64,000 nucleotides of DNA from Clostridium niameyense. Lineage in GTDB: Bacteria; Bacillota; Clostridia; Clostridiales; Clostridiaceae. Each line of letters starts with the position of its first letter. Position 1 is the first letter of the stretch. The notes under the pieces are model-generated. The model did no database searches, was not told the DNA's origin, and worked only from the letters and a program-made list of their open reading frames with translations. A program made the translations under genes and the position numbers. Shown in pieces: positions 10,346 to 20,477 of this stretch. Location of the stretch: contig NZ_LN849007.1 of the NCBI RefSeq assembly GCF_001243045.1, positions 212,970-276,969 of the forward strand. The letters are read 5' to 3'.

Positions 10346-11096
10346 AGCACTTATAGTAGAAGATGAGGACCCAGCTATAGAAGAACTTAAATATATCTTA
10401 TCTAAATATGATTTTATTGATAATTTAAGTATAGCCAAAGATAGTATAACAGCTCATGATTTAGCTAAAAAAATAAACCCAGATGTAATTTTTATGGATG
10501 TAAATATTCCTATAGAAAATGGTATAAGTGTAGGAAAAAAAATTAAGAAATTTAATAAAGAAATAAATATCATATATATAACAGCTTACGAACAACATGC
10601 AGTTAGTGCTTTTGAGATAGATGCTTTAGATTATATATTAAAGCCTTTTGATGAATCTAGAATAGATATTACTATAGATAGACTCATACATAGAATAGAG
10701 AAAAAATCCACAGAAAAAGTGCCAATAGTTTTGGATGAAATATTAAATAAACTTGAAGAGGGAAAAAATGTCTTAAAGAAAATACCCTGTGAACGTAACG
10801 GAAAAATAATTTTAGTTAAGACCAAGGATATATATTATTGTTATACTTCAGAGGACAAAACTTATGTAAAGTTAAAAGATAAGCAATATATCACTAACAA
10901 TACTTTAAAAGAGATAGAAAGTAAAACTAATTTTTTTAGAGTTCACAGAAGTTATATAGTTAATATTGATAATATAAAGGAATTATATTCTTGGTTTAAC
11001 GGAACTTATAAAGTAGTTATGGATGATGAAGAAAATTCTGAAGTTCCTGTTAGTAGAAGTAATGTTAGAAAGATAAAAGAAGTATTAGGAATATAA
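10332..11096 (+). CDS. LytTR-family response regulator
   Basis: DNA-binding response regulator of 254 residues. The N-terminal receiver domain has the acidic pair near residues 10-12 and the phosphoacceptor D56 in the FMDVNIP motif. A linker leads to a C-terminal LytTR domain (about 150-254) with the typical FFRVHRSYIVNIDNI segment. The start is TTG with AAGGAGG eight bases upstream, inside the end of the kinase gene, so translation is coupled. The probable target is the divergent cstA promoter, by analogy with BtsR of E. coli. Confidence 0.92.
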   Translation: MRKIKALIVEDEDPAIEELKYILSKYDFIDNLSIAKDSITAHDLAKKINPDVIFMDVNIPIENGISVGKKIKKFNKEINIIYITAYEQHAVSAFEIDALDYILKPFDESRIDITIDRLIHRIEKKSTEKVPIVLDEILNKLEEGKNVLKKIPCERNGKIILVKTKDIYYCYTSEDKTYVKLKDKQYITNNTLKEIESKTNFFRVHRSYIVNIDNIKELYSWFNGTYKVVMDDEENSEVPVSRSNVRKIKEVLGI

Positions 11097-11098
11097 AA

Positions 11099-11136
11099 AA
11101 TTAAAGAGTTTTCGTATAAAACGAAAACTCTTTAAT
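11099..11136. terminator. Bidirectional terminator
   Basis: Stem of 15 bp with a 4-nt loop (arms 11101-11115 and 11120-11134, core GAGTTTTCGT) between convergent genes, with A and T tracts on either side. Confidence 0.92.
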
Positions 11137-13055
11137 TAAGACAAATCCTCCCATTGACTGTAGAGACTCTCCAGTAAGGATTGTTTTTCACTAATTTCTT
11201 TATTTACTTGTTGACTTTTTTCAGGATTAGAATATACTTCTTCAAGACAAAGTTGTGCTTGAAGATTTTCTATAGAATCTTCTAAATTCATTATAGAATC
11301 TTCTAAGTTTTTAATCTTATTTTTCAATTCTTTTTCTTTTTTTTGGGTTTCACGTTTCTTTTTCCTTTCTTGTTGAATTTGAGTTTTTGTTTTGGTGTTG
11401 GCGGTAGCTATTTCATCATATTGAAATCTTGTAGGATTATTTTTCTTATGAATATAATAGCTATAGTTTCCTAGGTATTCGCTTATACCATTTTCATTTA
11501 ATTCATAAATTTTATTTATAACTTTATTTAAAAAATATCTATCGTGAGATATTACAAGTACCGTTCCATCATAGTTTAAAATTGCATCCTCTAATGCTTC
11601 TCGAGACATTATATCTAAATGATTAGTAGGCTCATCTAGAAGTAAAAAGTTAGATTTAGATAACATAAGTTTTAGTAAATTTATTTTGCATTTTTCACCA
11701 CCACTTAATTTAGATATTTCTTTAAAAACATCATCACCAGTAAATAAAAATGAAGCTAAAACATTTCTTACTTCAGTAGTAGTCATGTCAGGAAATGAAT
11801 CCCATACTTCATCTAATATAGTTTTGTTTTCATTTAAGTCAGATTGTTCTTGATCATAATATCCTATTAACACGTTCTTACCTATTACTTTTGTACCAGA
11901 ATCTAAAGGAAGTTTATCCATTATTATTTTAAATAATGTAGTTTTACCACGACCGTTTTCACCAATTAAAGCTATATTTTCGCCTCTTTTTATATCCATA
12001 TTTACACAATTGAATAGCTTTTTTTTACCAAAACTTTTATTTAAATTTTCTATGAATAAAACATCATTCCCACTCTTAATTTTTGTCTTAAAAGTAATAT
12101 TAGTTGATTTAGGTAACTTATCAGGTGCATTTATCCTTTCGATTTTATCTAAAGCTTTTTGTCTGCTTTCTGCAGCTTTTATACTCTTTTCTCTATTAAA
12201 AGATCTATATTTTTCAATAATTTTTTCTTGTCTTTTAATTTCTTCTTGTTGAAGCTCATAGGCTTTTAATTTCGTTTCATATTCTTTTTTTCTAAGATCT
12301 ATGTATTTAGAGTAATTCCCATTATAAGAATTTATATGTCCATTAATAAGTTCGAAGGTTTTAGTGGTTATTTCATCTAAAAAATATCTATCATGGGATA
12401 TAATAAGTACAGTATTTTTGTAGGATTTTAGATATTCTTCAAGCCAAGAAATAGCTTCTAAATCTAGGTGATTAGTAGGCTCATCTAACAGTAGTATATC
12501 AGGGTTTTTAAGTAGAAGTTTACATAAAGCTACTCTAGTTTTCTGTCCACCGCTTAATATATTAATTTCTTTATTGAAGTCTTCCTCTGAAAATCCTAAA
12601 CCTTTAAGTACTCTGTGAATTTCTCCTTTATAAGTATATCCACCTCTATTTATGTATAAATCCGTATAAGTACTATAATCTTTTATTATTTTATTATGAT
12701 ACTCTTTTTTATCTTCATCATAAGGCTCTTTCATAAGTTTTTCTAAGTTTTCTAATTTTTTTTCTAAATTTATTAGATCTTGAAATACGTGTAAGATCTC
12801 TTGATAAATTGTGTTAGAGGATTTTAAAGATAGATGCTGTGCTAAATAACCTAAAGATTTATTTTTATCTATGAATATATCTCCACTATCCTGTTCTAAA
12901 TTCCCAATAAGAATTTTAAATAAAGTAGATTTTCCAGCACCATTAGGTCCTATTAATCCAACTTTTTCTCCTTCATTTATACTAAAATTTATATTATCTA
13001 AAATTAAAGTTACACCATAAGTTTTTATTATATTTTTGCAACTTAATACAGTCAT
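11136..13055 (-). CDS. ABC-F family ATPase (YdiF/Uup-like)
   Basis: Soluble protein with two ABC ATPase domains and no membrane segments. ABC-F proteins act on ribosomes as translation or antibiotic-resistance factors. Each half has a Walker A (GPNGAGKST and GENGRGKTT), a signature (LSGGQ and LSGGE) and a Walker B followed by DEPTNHLD. The long charged linker between domains (about 235-320) and the C-terminal coiled coil (about 535-635) match the YdiF class of about 640 residues. An ATG 12 bp further upstream exists, but GGTGA lies correctly only before the start chosen at 13055, giving 639 residues. It is more likely a housekeeping paralog than a dedicated resistance gene. Confidence 0.92.
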   Translation of the reverse strand: MTVLSCKNIIKTYGVTLILDNINFSINEGEKVGLIGPNGAGKSTLFKILIGNLEQDSGDIFIDKNKSLGYLAQHLSLKSSNTIYQEILHVFQDLINLEKKLENLEKLMKEPYDEDKKEYHNKIIKDYSTYTDLYINRGGYTYKGEIHRVLKGLGFSEEDFNKEINILSGGQKTRVALCKLLLKNPDILLLDEPTNHLDLEAISWLEEYLKSYKNTVLIISHDRYFLDEITTKTFELINGHINSYNGNYSKYIDLRKKEYETKLKAYELQQEEIKRQEKIIEKYRSFNREKSIKAAESRQKALDKIERINAPDKLPKSTNITFKTKIKSGNDVLFIENLNKSFGKKKLFNCVNMDIKRGENIALIGENGRGKTTLFKIIMDKLPLDSGTKVIGKNVLIGYYDQEQSDLNENKTILDEVWDSFPDMTTTEVRNVLASFLFTGDDVFKEISKLSGGEKCKINLLKLMLSKSNFLLLDEPTNHLDIMSREALEDAILNYDGTVLVISHDRYFLNKVINKIYELNENGISEYLGNYSYYIHKKNNPTRFQYDEIATANTKTKTQIQQERKKKRETQKKEKELKNKIKNLEDSIMNLEDSIENLQAQLCLEEVYSNPEKSQQVNKEISEKQSLLESLYSQWEDLS

Positions 13056-13255
13056 ATAATTCACCATCCTTAATAAGTACTATTTTACTATGTTATGAAA
13101 AAAATTTATAGTATTTATGATTCATATTTGATTTTTTTCTATTAAATAATGTAAAATATTTATATCCAGTTTATTAAAATGATGTATAATACATAATTAT
13201 ATGATACAATATAATTATGAAGAGACTGTAAAACATGATATTTACGAGGTGAATT

Positions 13256-13885
13256 ATGGAAAGAAAAAAAAATATTTCAATGGCAGTTATAAGAAGGTTA
13301 CCTAAATATCATAGATATTTGAGCGAGTTATTAAATAATGATGTGGATAGAATATCTTCAAAGGAACTAAGTGAAAAAATAGGATTTACCGCATCTCAAA
13401 TAAGGCAAGATTTAAATTGCTTCGGAGATTTTGGTCAACAAGGATATGGATATAATGTTAATGAACTTTATCATCAAATAAATAACATTTTAGGATTAAA
13501 TTCACCATATAATGTGATAATAATAGGTGCAGGTAACATAGGTCAAGCGTTAGCTAACTATACTAGGTTTCCAAAATTGGGGATTGAAATTAAAGCTCTA
13601 TTTGACTTAAATCCTAAATTGATTGGTTTAAAAATAAGAGAAAAAGAAATAATGGACATTGATTACTTAGCTCAATACTTGCAAAAAGAAAACATCGATA
13701 TAGCAATTGTATCAGTACCGAATACGAATGCTCAAAAGGTGTGTGATATTTTAGTAGATAACAAAATAAAGGGTATCTGGAATTTTGCTCCGGTAGATTT
13801 AGTAGTACCAGAGGATATAGTAGTGGAAAATGTACACTTAAGTGATAGCCTTTTAACATTAACTTGCCTACTTAATAAGAAATAA
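13256..13885 (+). CDS. rex: Redox-sensing transcriptional repressor Rex
   Basis: Represses fermentation genes and is released from DNA when the NADH/NAD+ ratio rises. The 209-residue protein has an N-terminal winged helix (about 1-75, including SSKELSEKIGFTASQIRQDL) and a Rossmann domain with GAGNIGQAL near residue 92. The C-terminal helix, which swaps between subunits, is present. It is preceded by GAGGTG and appears monocistronic. A Rex-like operator sits downstream at 13936-13953. Confidence 0.96.
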   Translation: MERKKNISMAVIRRLPKYHRYLSELLNNDVDRISSKELSEKIGFTASQIRQDLNCFGDFGQQGYGYNVNELYHQINNILGLNSPYNVIIIGAGNIGQALANYTRFPKLGIEIKALFDLNPKLIGLKIREKEIMDIDYLAQYLQKENIDIAIVSVPNTNAQKVCDILVDNKIKGIWNFAPVDLVVPEDIVVENVHLSDSLLTLTCLLNKK

Positions 13886-13935
13886 CAAATTTTATTATGT
13901 GACATAACAAAATTAAAGACCTTCGGGAATTTTTT

Positions 13936-13953
13936 TTGTTACGCTATTAACAA
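13936..13953. promoter_or_regulatory. Rex-like operator
   Basis: TTGTTA-N6-TAACAA, an 18-bp dyad matching the outer bases of the Rex consensus. It lies downstream of rex and 140 bp upstream of the glycosylase gene, not in the rex promoter. Confidence 0.55.
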
Positions 13954-13979
13954 AAATAGTGCTAAAAAGATTTATTTTA

Positions 13980-14012
13980 GACTCTCTTTTGATAAAAAGA
14001 GAGTCATATTTA
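13980..14012 (+). terminator. Terminator downstream of rex
   Basis: An 11-bp stem (GACTCTCTTTT with AAAAGAGAGTC) and a short loop, followed by a loose T-rich tail. A weaker UUCG-loop hairpin with a T8 tract at about 13913-13937 may be a first terminator. Confidence 0.75.
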
Positions 14013-14092
14013 TATGTAATTATGTAAAATCATAATTTAAGTAATATTAAAAAGGTTAAGTACTTATCAAATAAGAAAGAAGAAGGGATTAT

Positions 14093-15001
14093 ATGGATTT
14101 TGATAAAGTTTATGAGTTAGATAATGGAATAAAAATAAAAAACGTAAAAAACTTTGAACCCAAGCATATTTTTGAATGTGGTCAGTGCTTTAGATGGGAA
14201 ACGCAACCTTCAGGTTCATATATAGGTGTAGCTTATGGAAAAGTAATAGAAGTTTTGAAGGATGGATTTGATATTATAATATATAATACTACTAAGAAAG
14301 AATTTGAAGAGTTGTGGTGTGAATATTTTGATTTATCCAGAGATTACTCACAAATTAAAAACAAATTAAGTGAGGATGAAATATTAAAAAAATCTATAGA
14401 GTATGGATATGGAATACGATTATTAAAACAAGAACCTTTTGAAATAATAATATCCTTTATAATTTCAGCTAATAATAGAATTCCTATGATAAAAAGAGCC
14501 ATAAAAAATATATCTAAAAAATGGGGAGAGGCCATAGACTATAAAGGAAATATATATTATTCATTTCCTACAATAAATCGATTAAGTGAAGCTACTGAAG
14601 AAGAATTAGAACAATGTGGAACTGGATTTAGAGCAAAATATATAAAAGATACTGTAGATAAAATATATGGAAGTTATAATGAAAAAAATGAAAAATATTT
14701 AAAAGATTTTGATATAAACTACATAAAAAATCAGATAGATGACTTATGTCATAATGAATTAAAAAAATTTAAAGGTATTGGACCTAAGGTAGCTGATTGT
14801 ATTATGCTTTTTTCTATGGAAAAATATTCAGCTTTTCCTGTGGATGTATGGGTTAAGAGGGCAATGCAGCACTTTTATTTAGCACCAGATGTTTCTCTTA
14901 ATAAAATAAGAGAATTTGGAAGAGACAAATTTGGTGATCTCTCAGGATTTGCTCAGCAATATTTATTTTATTATGCTAGAGAGAATAAAATAGAGGTTTA
15001 G
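14093..15001 (+). CDS. ogg: 8-oxoguanine DNA glycosylase (OGG1-type, HhH-GPD)
   Basis: Base-excision repair enzyme removing oxidised guanine; bifunctional members also cut the strand as a lyase. The 302-residue protein carries a small N-terminal OGG_N domain with the short hook ECGQCFRW. It also has the helix-hairpin-helix GPD region, FKGIGPKVADC, with catalytic lysine K232 and aspartate D251 in the PVDVW motif, the arrangement of OGG1 rather than AlkA. A characterised relative is the C. acetobutylicum Ogg. It stands alone with AAGAAGGG upstream. The expected family residues are intact. Confidence 0.92.
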   Translation: MDFDKVYELDNGIKIKNVKNFEPKHIFECGQCFRWETQPSGSYIGVAYGKVIEVLKDGFDIIIYNTTKKEFEELWCEYFDLSRDYSQIKNKLSEDEILKKSIEYGYGIRLLKQEPFEIIISFIISANNRIPMIKRAIKNISKKWGEAIDYKGNIYYSFPTINRLSEATEEELEQCGTGFRAKYIKDTVDKIYGSYNEKNEKYLKDFDINYIKNQIDDLCHNELKKFKGIGPKVADCIMLFSMEKYSAFPVDVWVKRAMQHFYLAPDVSLNKIREFGRDKFGDLSGFAQQYLFYYARENKIEV

Positions 15002-15024
15002 ATATTAAGAAATTTTTAAAAAAT

Positions 15025-15066
15025 TACAACAAGTTGTAGATTAATTCTTGGGTTATTTGATATAAT
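15025..15066 (+). promoter_or_regulatory. Hydrogenase promoter with palindromic operator
   Basis: Consensus -10 TATAAT at 15061-15066. A perfect 14-bp palindrome, TACAAC-AA-GTTGTA, occupies 15025-15038 over the probable -35 region. No regulator is assigned. Confidence 0.5.
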
Positions 15067-15112
15067 TTGAGAGTTAGAATATTTTGTTTATTATTTTTGG
15101 GGGAGGGGTAAT

Positions 15113-16600
15113 ATGATTTTTGAAACGGAATTAAAAAAAATAAAGTATTCAGTATTGAAAGAAGTATGTAAACTTGCTCTAGATGACAATTTGAACAAAT
15201 TAGAAATGATGAAAATACCATATAAAATATTAGATACCGAAAAGGCAGAGTATAGATGTTGTATATATAGGGAAAGGATAATAGTTTATGAAAAATCCCA
15301 ATTAGCAGCTTGTTTTAAGCCAGATGATAATTTGACCAATGATTTACATAGTGTGGAAGATGAAGAGCAAATAGTATATGTACTATCTTCAGCTTGTGAT
15401 AAATGTCCTATAAATAGATTTACAGTAACAGAGGCGTGTAGGGGTTGTGTTCAACATAAATGTATGGAAGTATGCTCATTTAAAGCCATTGCAAGGATAA
15501 ATGGAAAGTCTTATATAGATCAAAATAAATGTAAGGAATGTGGTCTATGTAAAAAAGTATGTCCTTATAATGCTATAGTAGAAGTAATGAGGCCTTGTAA
15601 GAAAGTGTGCCCAACAGGCGCTTTAGAGATAAATCCAGAAAATAGAAGAGCCATGATAGAAGATGTTAAGTGTATAAACTGTGGTTCTTGTGTAGCAGCA
15701 TGCCCTTTTGGTGCTATATCAGATAAAAGTTATATAGTAAAGGTTATAAATTTGTTAAAACAAAAAAGAAAAGTATATGCAGTAGTGGCACCAGCAATTA
15801 CAGGTCAATTTGGAATTAAATCAAGTGTTGGACAAATGAAAACTGCTTTTAGAAAAGCAGGATTTATAGATATGGTGGAGGCGGCTTGTGGTGCAGATGC
15901 TGTAGCTGTCAATGAAACTTCAGAGTTTATAGAAAGAATGAAAAATGGTGAAAAATATATGACTACGTCTTGTTGTCCAAGCTTTGTAAAATATATAGAA
16001 AATGAATATAAAGATGTAGCTAGTAATGTATCTAACACAGTATCTCCAATGATAGCCACAGGAAGAATGATTAAAAATATGGATAAGGATGCTTGTGTAG
16101 TTTTCGTAGGACCTTGTATAGCTAAAAAAAGCGAAATTAAAAGACCAGAATTAAAGGATGCTGTAGATTACGTAATAACTTTTGAAGAAATAGCAGCATT
16201 ATTTGGTGCGCTAAATATAGAGGTAGGAACCTGTGATGAAGTTGATGTGGATGACGCTTCAAGTTTTGGTAGGGGATTTGCAGAAAGTGGTGGAGTTACA
16301 GCCTCGGTAGAAAACTATGTGAAATCTAAAAATGTAGATATAGAATTTAATCCATTAAAGGTTAGTGGTAGAGAACAGATTAAAAAGACAATTATGCTAG
16401 CTAAAATGGGTAAATTACCTCATAACTTTATAGAAGGTATGATGTGTGATGGAGGATGTATAGGAGGACCAGCTGCTAATACATCTATTATTAAAGCAAA
16501 AGGCCCATTAGCTAAATTTAGTAAAGAATCTAAAGAAAAATCTGTAATAGATAATAAAAAATTGTCTAGTTTTAAAAATATAAATATGAATAATAAATAG
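15113..16600 (+). CDS. Monomeric [FeFe] hydrogenase, group B type
   Basis: Interconverts protons and H2 or senses H2, with electrons passed through iron-sulfur clusters. Residues about 95-205 hold ferredoxin-like cysteine motifs, including CKECGLCKKVCP and CINCGSCVAACP. The H-cluster domain follows, with L1 TSCCPSF (C287, C288), L2 GPCIAKK (C335) and L3 MMCDGGCIGG (C445, C449). These variants are typical of group B rather than the classical HydA (group A) motifs. No signal peptide is present, and no partner hydrogenase or maturation genes are nearby. The physiological role of this group is poorly defined, so hydrogen production here is an inference. Confidence 0.93.
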   Translation: MIFETELKKIKYSVLKEVCKLALDDNLNKLEMMKIPYKILDTEKAEYRCCIYRERIIVYEKSQLAACFKPDDNLTNDLHSVEDEEQIVYVLSSACDKCPINRFTVTEACRGCVQHKCMEVCSFKAIARINGKSYIDQNKCKECGLCKKVCPYNAIVEVMRPCKKVCPTGALEINPENRRAMIEDVKCINCGSCVAACPFGAISDKSYIVKVINLLKQKRKVYAVVAPAITGQFGIKSSVGQMKTAFRKAGFIDMVEAACGADAVAVNETSEFIERMKNGEKYMTTSCCPSFVKYIENEYKDVASNVSNTVSPMIATGRMIKNMDKDACVVFVGPCIAKKSEIKRPELKDAVDYVITFEEIAALFGALNIEVGTCDEVDVDDASSFGRGFAESGGVTASVENYVKSKNVDIEFNPLKVSGREQIKKTIMLAKMGKLPHNFIEGMMCDGGCIGGPAANTSIIKAKGPLAKFSKESKEKSVIDNKKLSSFKNINMNNK

Positions 16601-16605
16601 TAAAA

Positions 16606-16652
16606 TGAAAAACACTAAGTTTTACTTAAAGTAAAGCTTAGTGTTTTTTATG
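16606..16652 (+). terminator. Terminator of the hydrogenase gene
   Basis: Long hairpin of AAAACACTAAG and CTTAGTGTTTT with an inner ACTT/AGT extension, ending in a T6 tract. Confidence 0.92.
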
Positions 16653-16787
16653 CTATTTATTTTACAAAAAAATATTAAGAGAATTAAATTATTGAAAAAA
16701 TTTAAAAAAATTTAAATTATATTAAATTAAAATTTGTGATATTATATTATATAAATTAAACTAATTATTTTGTTGAAGGGGATTCAA

Positions 16788-17498
16788 ATGCAAAAAAAAA
16801 TTAGAGAAAATGTAGAAGTCTTAAAAGAATTTATAAAACAAAATAAAGGTAGTATAATACTTTCTCTAGTATTTATATTTATTGCTTTTGCAGGATACGA
16901 ATATTATAAAAATATTTCAATATTAAGAGATCCTAATAAAATAAAAAAAATAATATTATCTTATGGGAACTACAGTATTTTAGTATTTTTAATTTTTCAA
17001 GTAATTCAAGTTATAGCTTTTTTTATTCCAGGAGAAGTTATTCAAATAGCTGGAGGATACATTTATGGAACTTTTCTTGGAACAGTATTTTCAATAATAG
17101 GAATTACTATAGGAAGCATGTTGGTTTATACTTTATCAAGATTATACGGTAGACCATTAGTTCAAAAAATAATTTCTACAAATAATTTAAAATTTTTTGA
17201 TAGGGTTTTAAATATAGGTAGAATAAATCTAGTAGTATTTTTATTATATTTAATACCAGGTATTCCTAAGGATGCATTAGGTTATATATGTGGTGTATCT
17301 GATATAAAAACTAAAGATTTTTTTGTTTTATCTACTATAGGAAGAATTCCAGGTGTGATAGTTTCATCTTATTTTGGAGCAAATATTAATCAAGGTAAAA
17401 AGCCTATATTAATAGTAATAGCGGTAATTTCTACTTTGCTATTTATATTAGGAATATTAAAAGGAGAAAAAATAATAAAAAAATTAGAAAAAAAGTAA
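16788..17498 (+). CDS. VTT-domain (TVP38/TMEM64, DedA-like) membrane protein
   Basis: Integral membrane protein of 236 residues with about five hydrophobic segments. It has the VTT signature: FFIPGEVIQIAGGYIYG near residue 80 and the conserved glycine-rich stretch around GRPLVQK. Family members include lipid scramblase- or transporter-like proteins, but the substrate of this one is unknown. A TTG 18 bp upstream is in frame, but AGGGG is spaced correctly only for the ATG at 16788. The gene is convergent with the Lit-like gene and shares its terminator. Confidence 0.88.
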   Translation: MQKKIRENVEVLKEFIKQNKGSIILSLVFIFIAFAGYEYYKNISILRDPNKIKKIILSYGNYSILVFLIFQVIQVIAFFIPGEVIQIAGGYIYGTFLGTVFSIIGITIGSMLVYTLSRLYGRPLVQKIISTNNLKFFDRVLNIGRINLVVFLLYLIPGIPKDALGYICGVSDIKTKDFFVLSTIGRIPGVIVSSYFGANINQGKKPILIVIAVISTLLFILGILKGEKIIKKLEKK

Positions 17499-17535
17499 GC
17501 TTAAGTCTAAAATATGATTTAAAGCTTACTTTTTA
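17488..17535. terminator. Bidirectional terminator
   Basis: Arms AAAAAGTAAGCTT and AAGCTTACTTTTT (13 bp), overlapping the stop codon of the VTT gene and serving the convergent Lit-like gene. Confidence 0.85.
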
Positions 17536-18154
17536 ATTTTATATATAAATAAATGTTAATCATTCCGCTTAAGGTTATTAAAGATGTAATTAGAAAAGCA
17601 CAGTGAAAGAAAAACTGCTCTGGTAATAAAGTGATTATTGGATCTTTAATTGGATCAAACAACCAGTAATCATTAGCAAAAAACATTCTATGAAAAATAT
17701 CAAAGCTTTTGTGAAAATTTAGAGAAAAAGGAATTAGTAATAAAGGAAAAGAAAGCAATAAAATAGAAGAATATTTTAAAAACTCTAAATTTTTATTTTT
17801 TAAATTTGTATAAATTAAAGGTAATGATATAATTAGTGAAACATTAAATATATTATATATGTTCAATATTATACTTTTTACCTCTTTAAAATGAATTACT
17901 CCTTCTTTAGAGGAAGGTAAATAAGGTAATATAAAATCGATATTTTTACGGGAATTTAAATAATAGATTAAATAATCATAAATGTTTTTTATTTGATCTA
18001 TAGTTAAGTCGACATCTTTATATATGAATAGATTATATATATCATTGTAGTATAATGTTTTATAACTAAGAGTTATTTTTATGGATAGAACTATAAATAT
18101 TATAGATATTAATATGGATGATATAATATTTATAATAAAATTTCTTTTGTACAT
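17519..18154 (-). CDS. lit: Lit-like lipoprotein intramolecular transacylase (TIGR01906/DUF1461)
   Basis: Membrane protein of 211 residues with four hydrophobic helices. The family member Lit of Enterococcus and Bacillus moves an acyl chain from the diacylglyceryl group to the lipoprotein N-terminus, making lyso-form lipoproteins. Both conserved histidine motifs are present: HFKEVK (H88) in the extracytoplasmic loop, and FHRMFF (H155) followed by the NDYWLFDP and LPEQFF blocks. A further ATG 18 bp upstream overlaps the ribosome site, AAAGGA, so the second ATG was chosen. Family membership is clear; Lit activity in this organism is inferred from the histidines. Confidence 0.8.
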   Translation of the reverse strand: MYKRNFIINIISSILISIIFIVLSIKITLSYKTLYYNDIYNLFIYKDVDLTIDQIKNIYDYLIYYLNSRKNIDFILPYLPSSKEGVIHFKEVKSIILNIYNIFNVSLIISLPLIYTNLKNKNLEFLKYSSILLLSFPLLLIPFSLNFHKSFDIFHRMFFANDYWLFDPIKDPIITLLPEQFFFHCAFLITSLITLSGMINIYLYIKLKSKL

Positions 18155-18349
18155 AATATTAATTCCTTTCATAGAAAAATTATATATTTATATTTTATCC
18201 AAAATTATGTATAAAATATACTATTAAGTGATAATAATAGATATATATGAATAACATAGAAAATAATATTAAAATGATAAAATAACGATATAAACTAAAA
18301 TAAATTGAAATAATCAATAAAATTAACTTAATTACTAGGTATTTAATAT

Positions 18350-18381
18350 TTGATATTATGCATATAATTATCTATTATAAT
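18350..18381 (+). promoter_or_regulatory. groESL promoter
   Basis: TTGATA at 18350-18355 and TATTAT at 18373-18378 with 17 bp between; an overlapping perfect TATAAT is at 18376-18381. The CIRCE operator begins 8 bp downstream. Confidence 0.7.
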
Positions 18382-18388
18382 AATTGTA

Positions 18389-18415
18389 TTAGCACTCAAC
18401 GATTAAGAGTGCTAA
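18389..18415. promoter_or_regulatory. CIRCE operator (HrcA binding site)
   Basis: Perfect TTAGCACTC-N9-GAGTGCTAA inverted repeat, positioned over the expected transcription start of groES. HrcA represses from this site and releases it on heat shock. Confidence 0.98.
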
Positions 18416-18471
18416 CAAAATATAAGAGTTAAAAATATTTAATTTATAAATAAATTGAAGGAGGGGTTTAA

Positions 18472-18759
<288 letters not shown>

Positions 18760-18786
18760 TAATTAAAAAAATAGGAGGGAATGTAA

Positions 18787-20412
<1,626 letters not shown>

Positions 20413-20436
20413 TAAGAACTTTTTAAATAAAGTTAT

Positions 20437-20477
20437 AAAAATAAAACCTTATGCAGTGCATAGGGTTTTATTTTTGT
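20437..20477. terminator. Bidirectional terminator after groEL
   Basis: Stem of AAAATAAAACC-TATGC paired with GCATA-GGTTTTATTTT around a 3-nt loop. It serves groEL and the convergent ttcA-like gene, whose stop lies inside the right arm. Confidence 0.9.

Noticed and set aside
13904-13940. UUCG-type hairpin with T8 behind rex
   Set aside because: The stem is only CC/GG plus mismatches; kept as a weak alternative terminator only.
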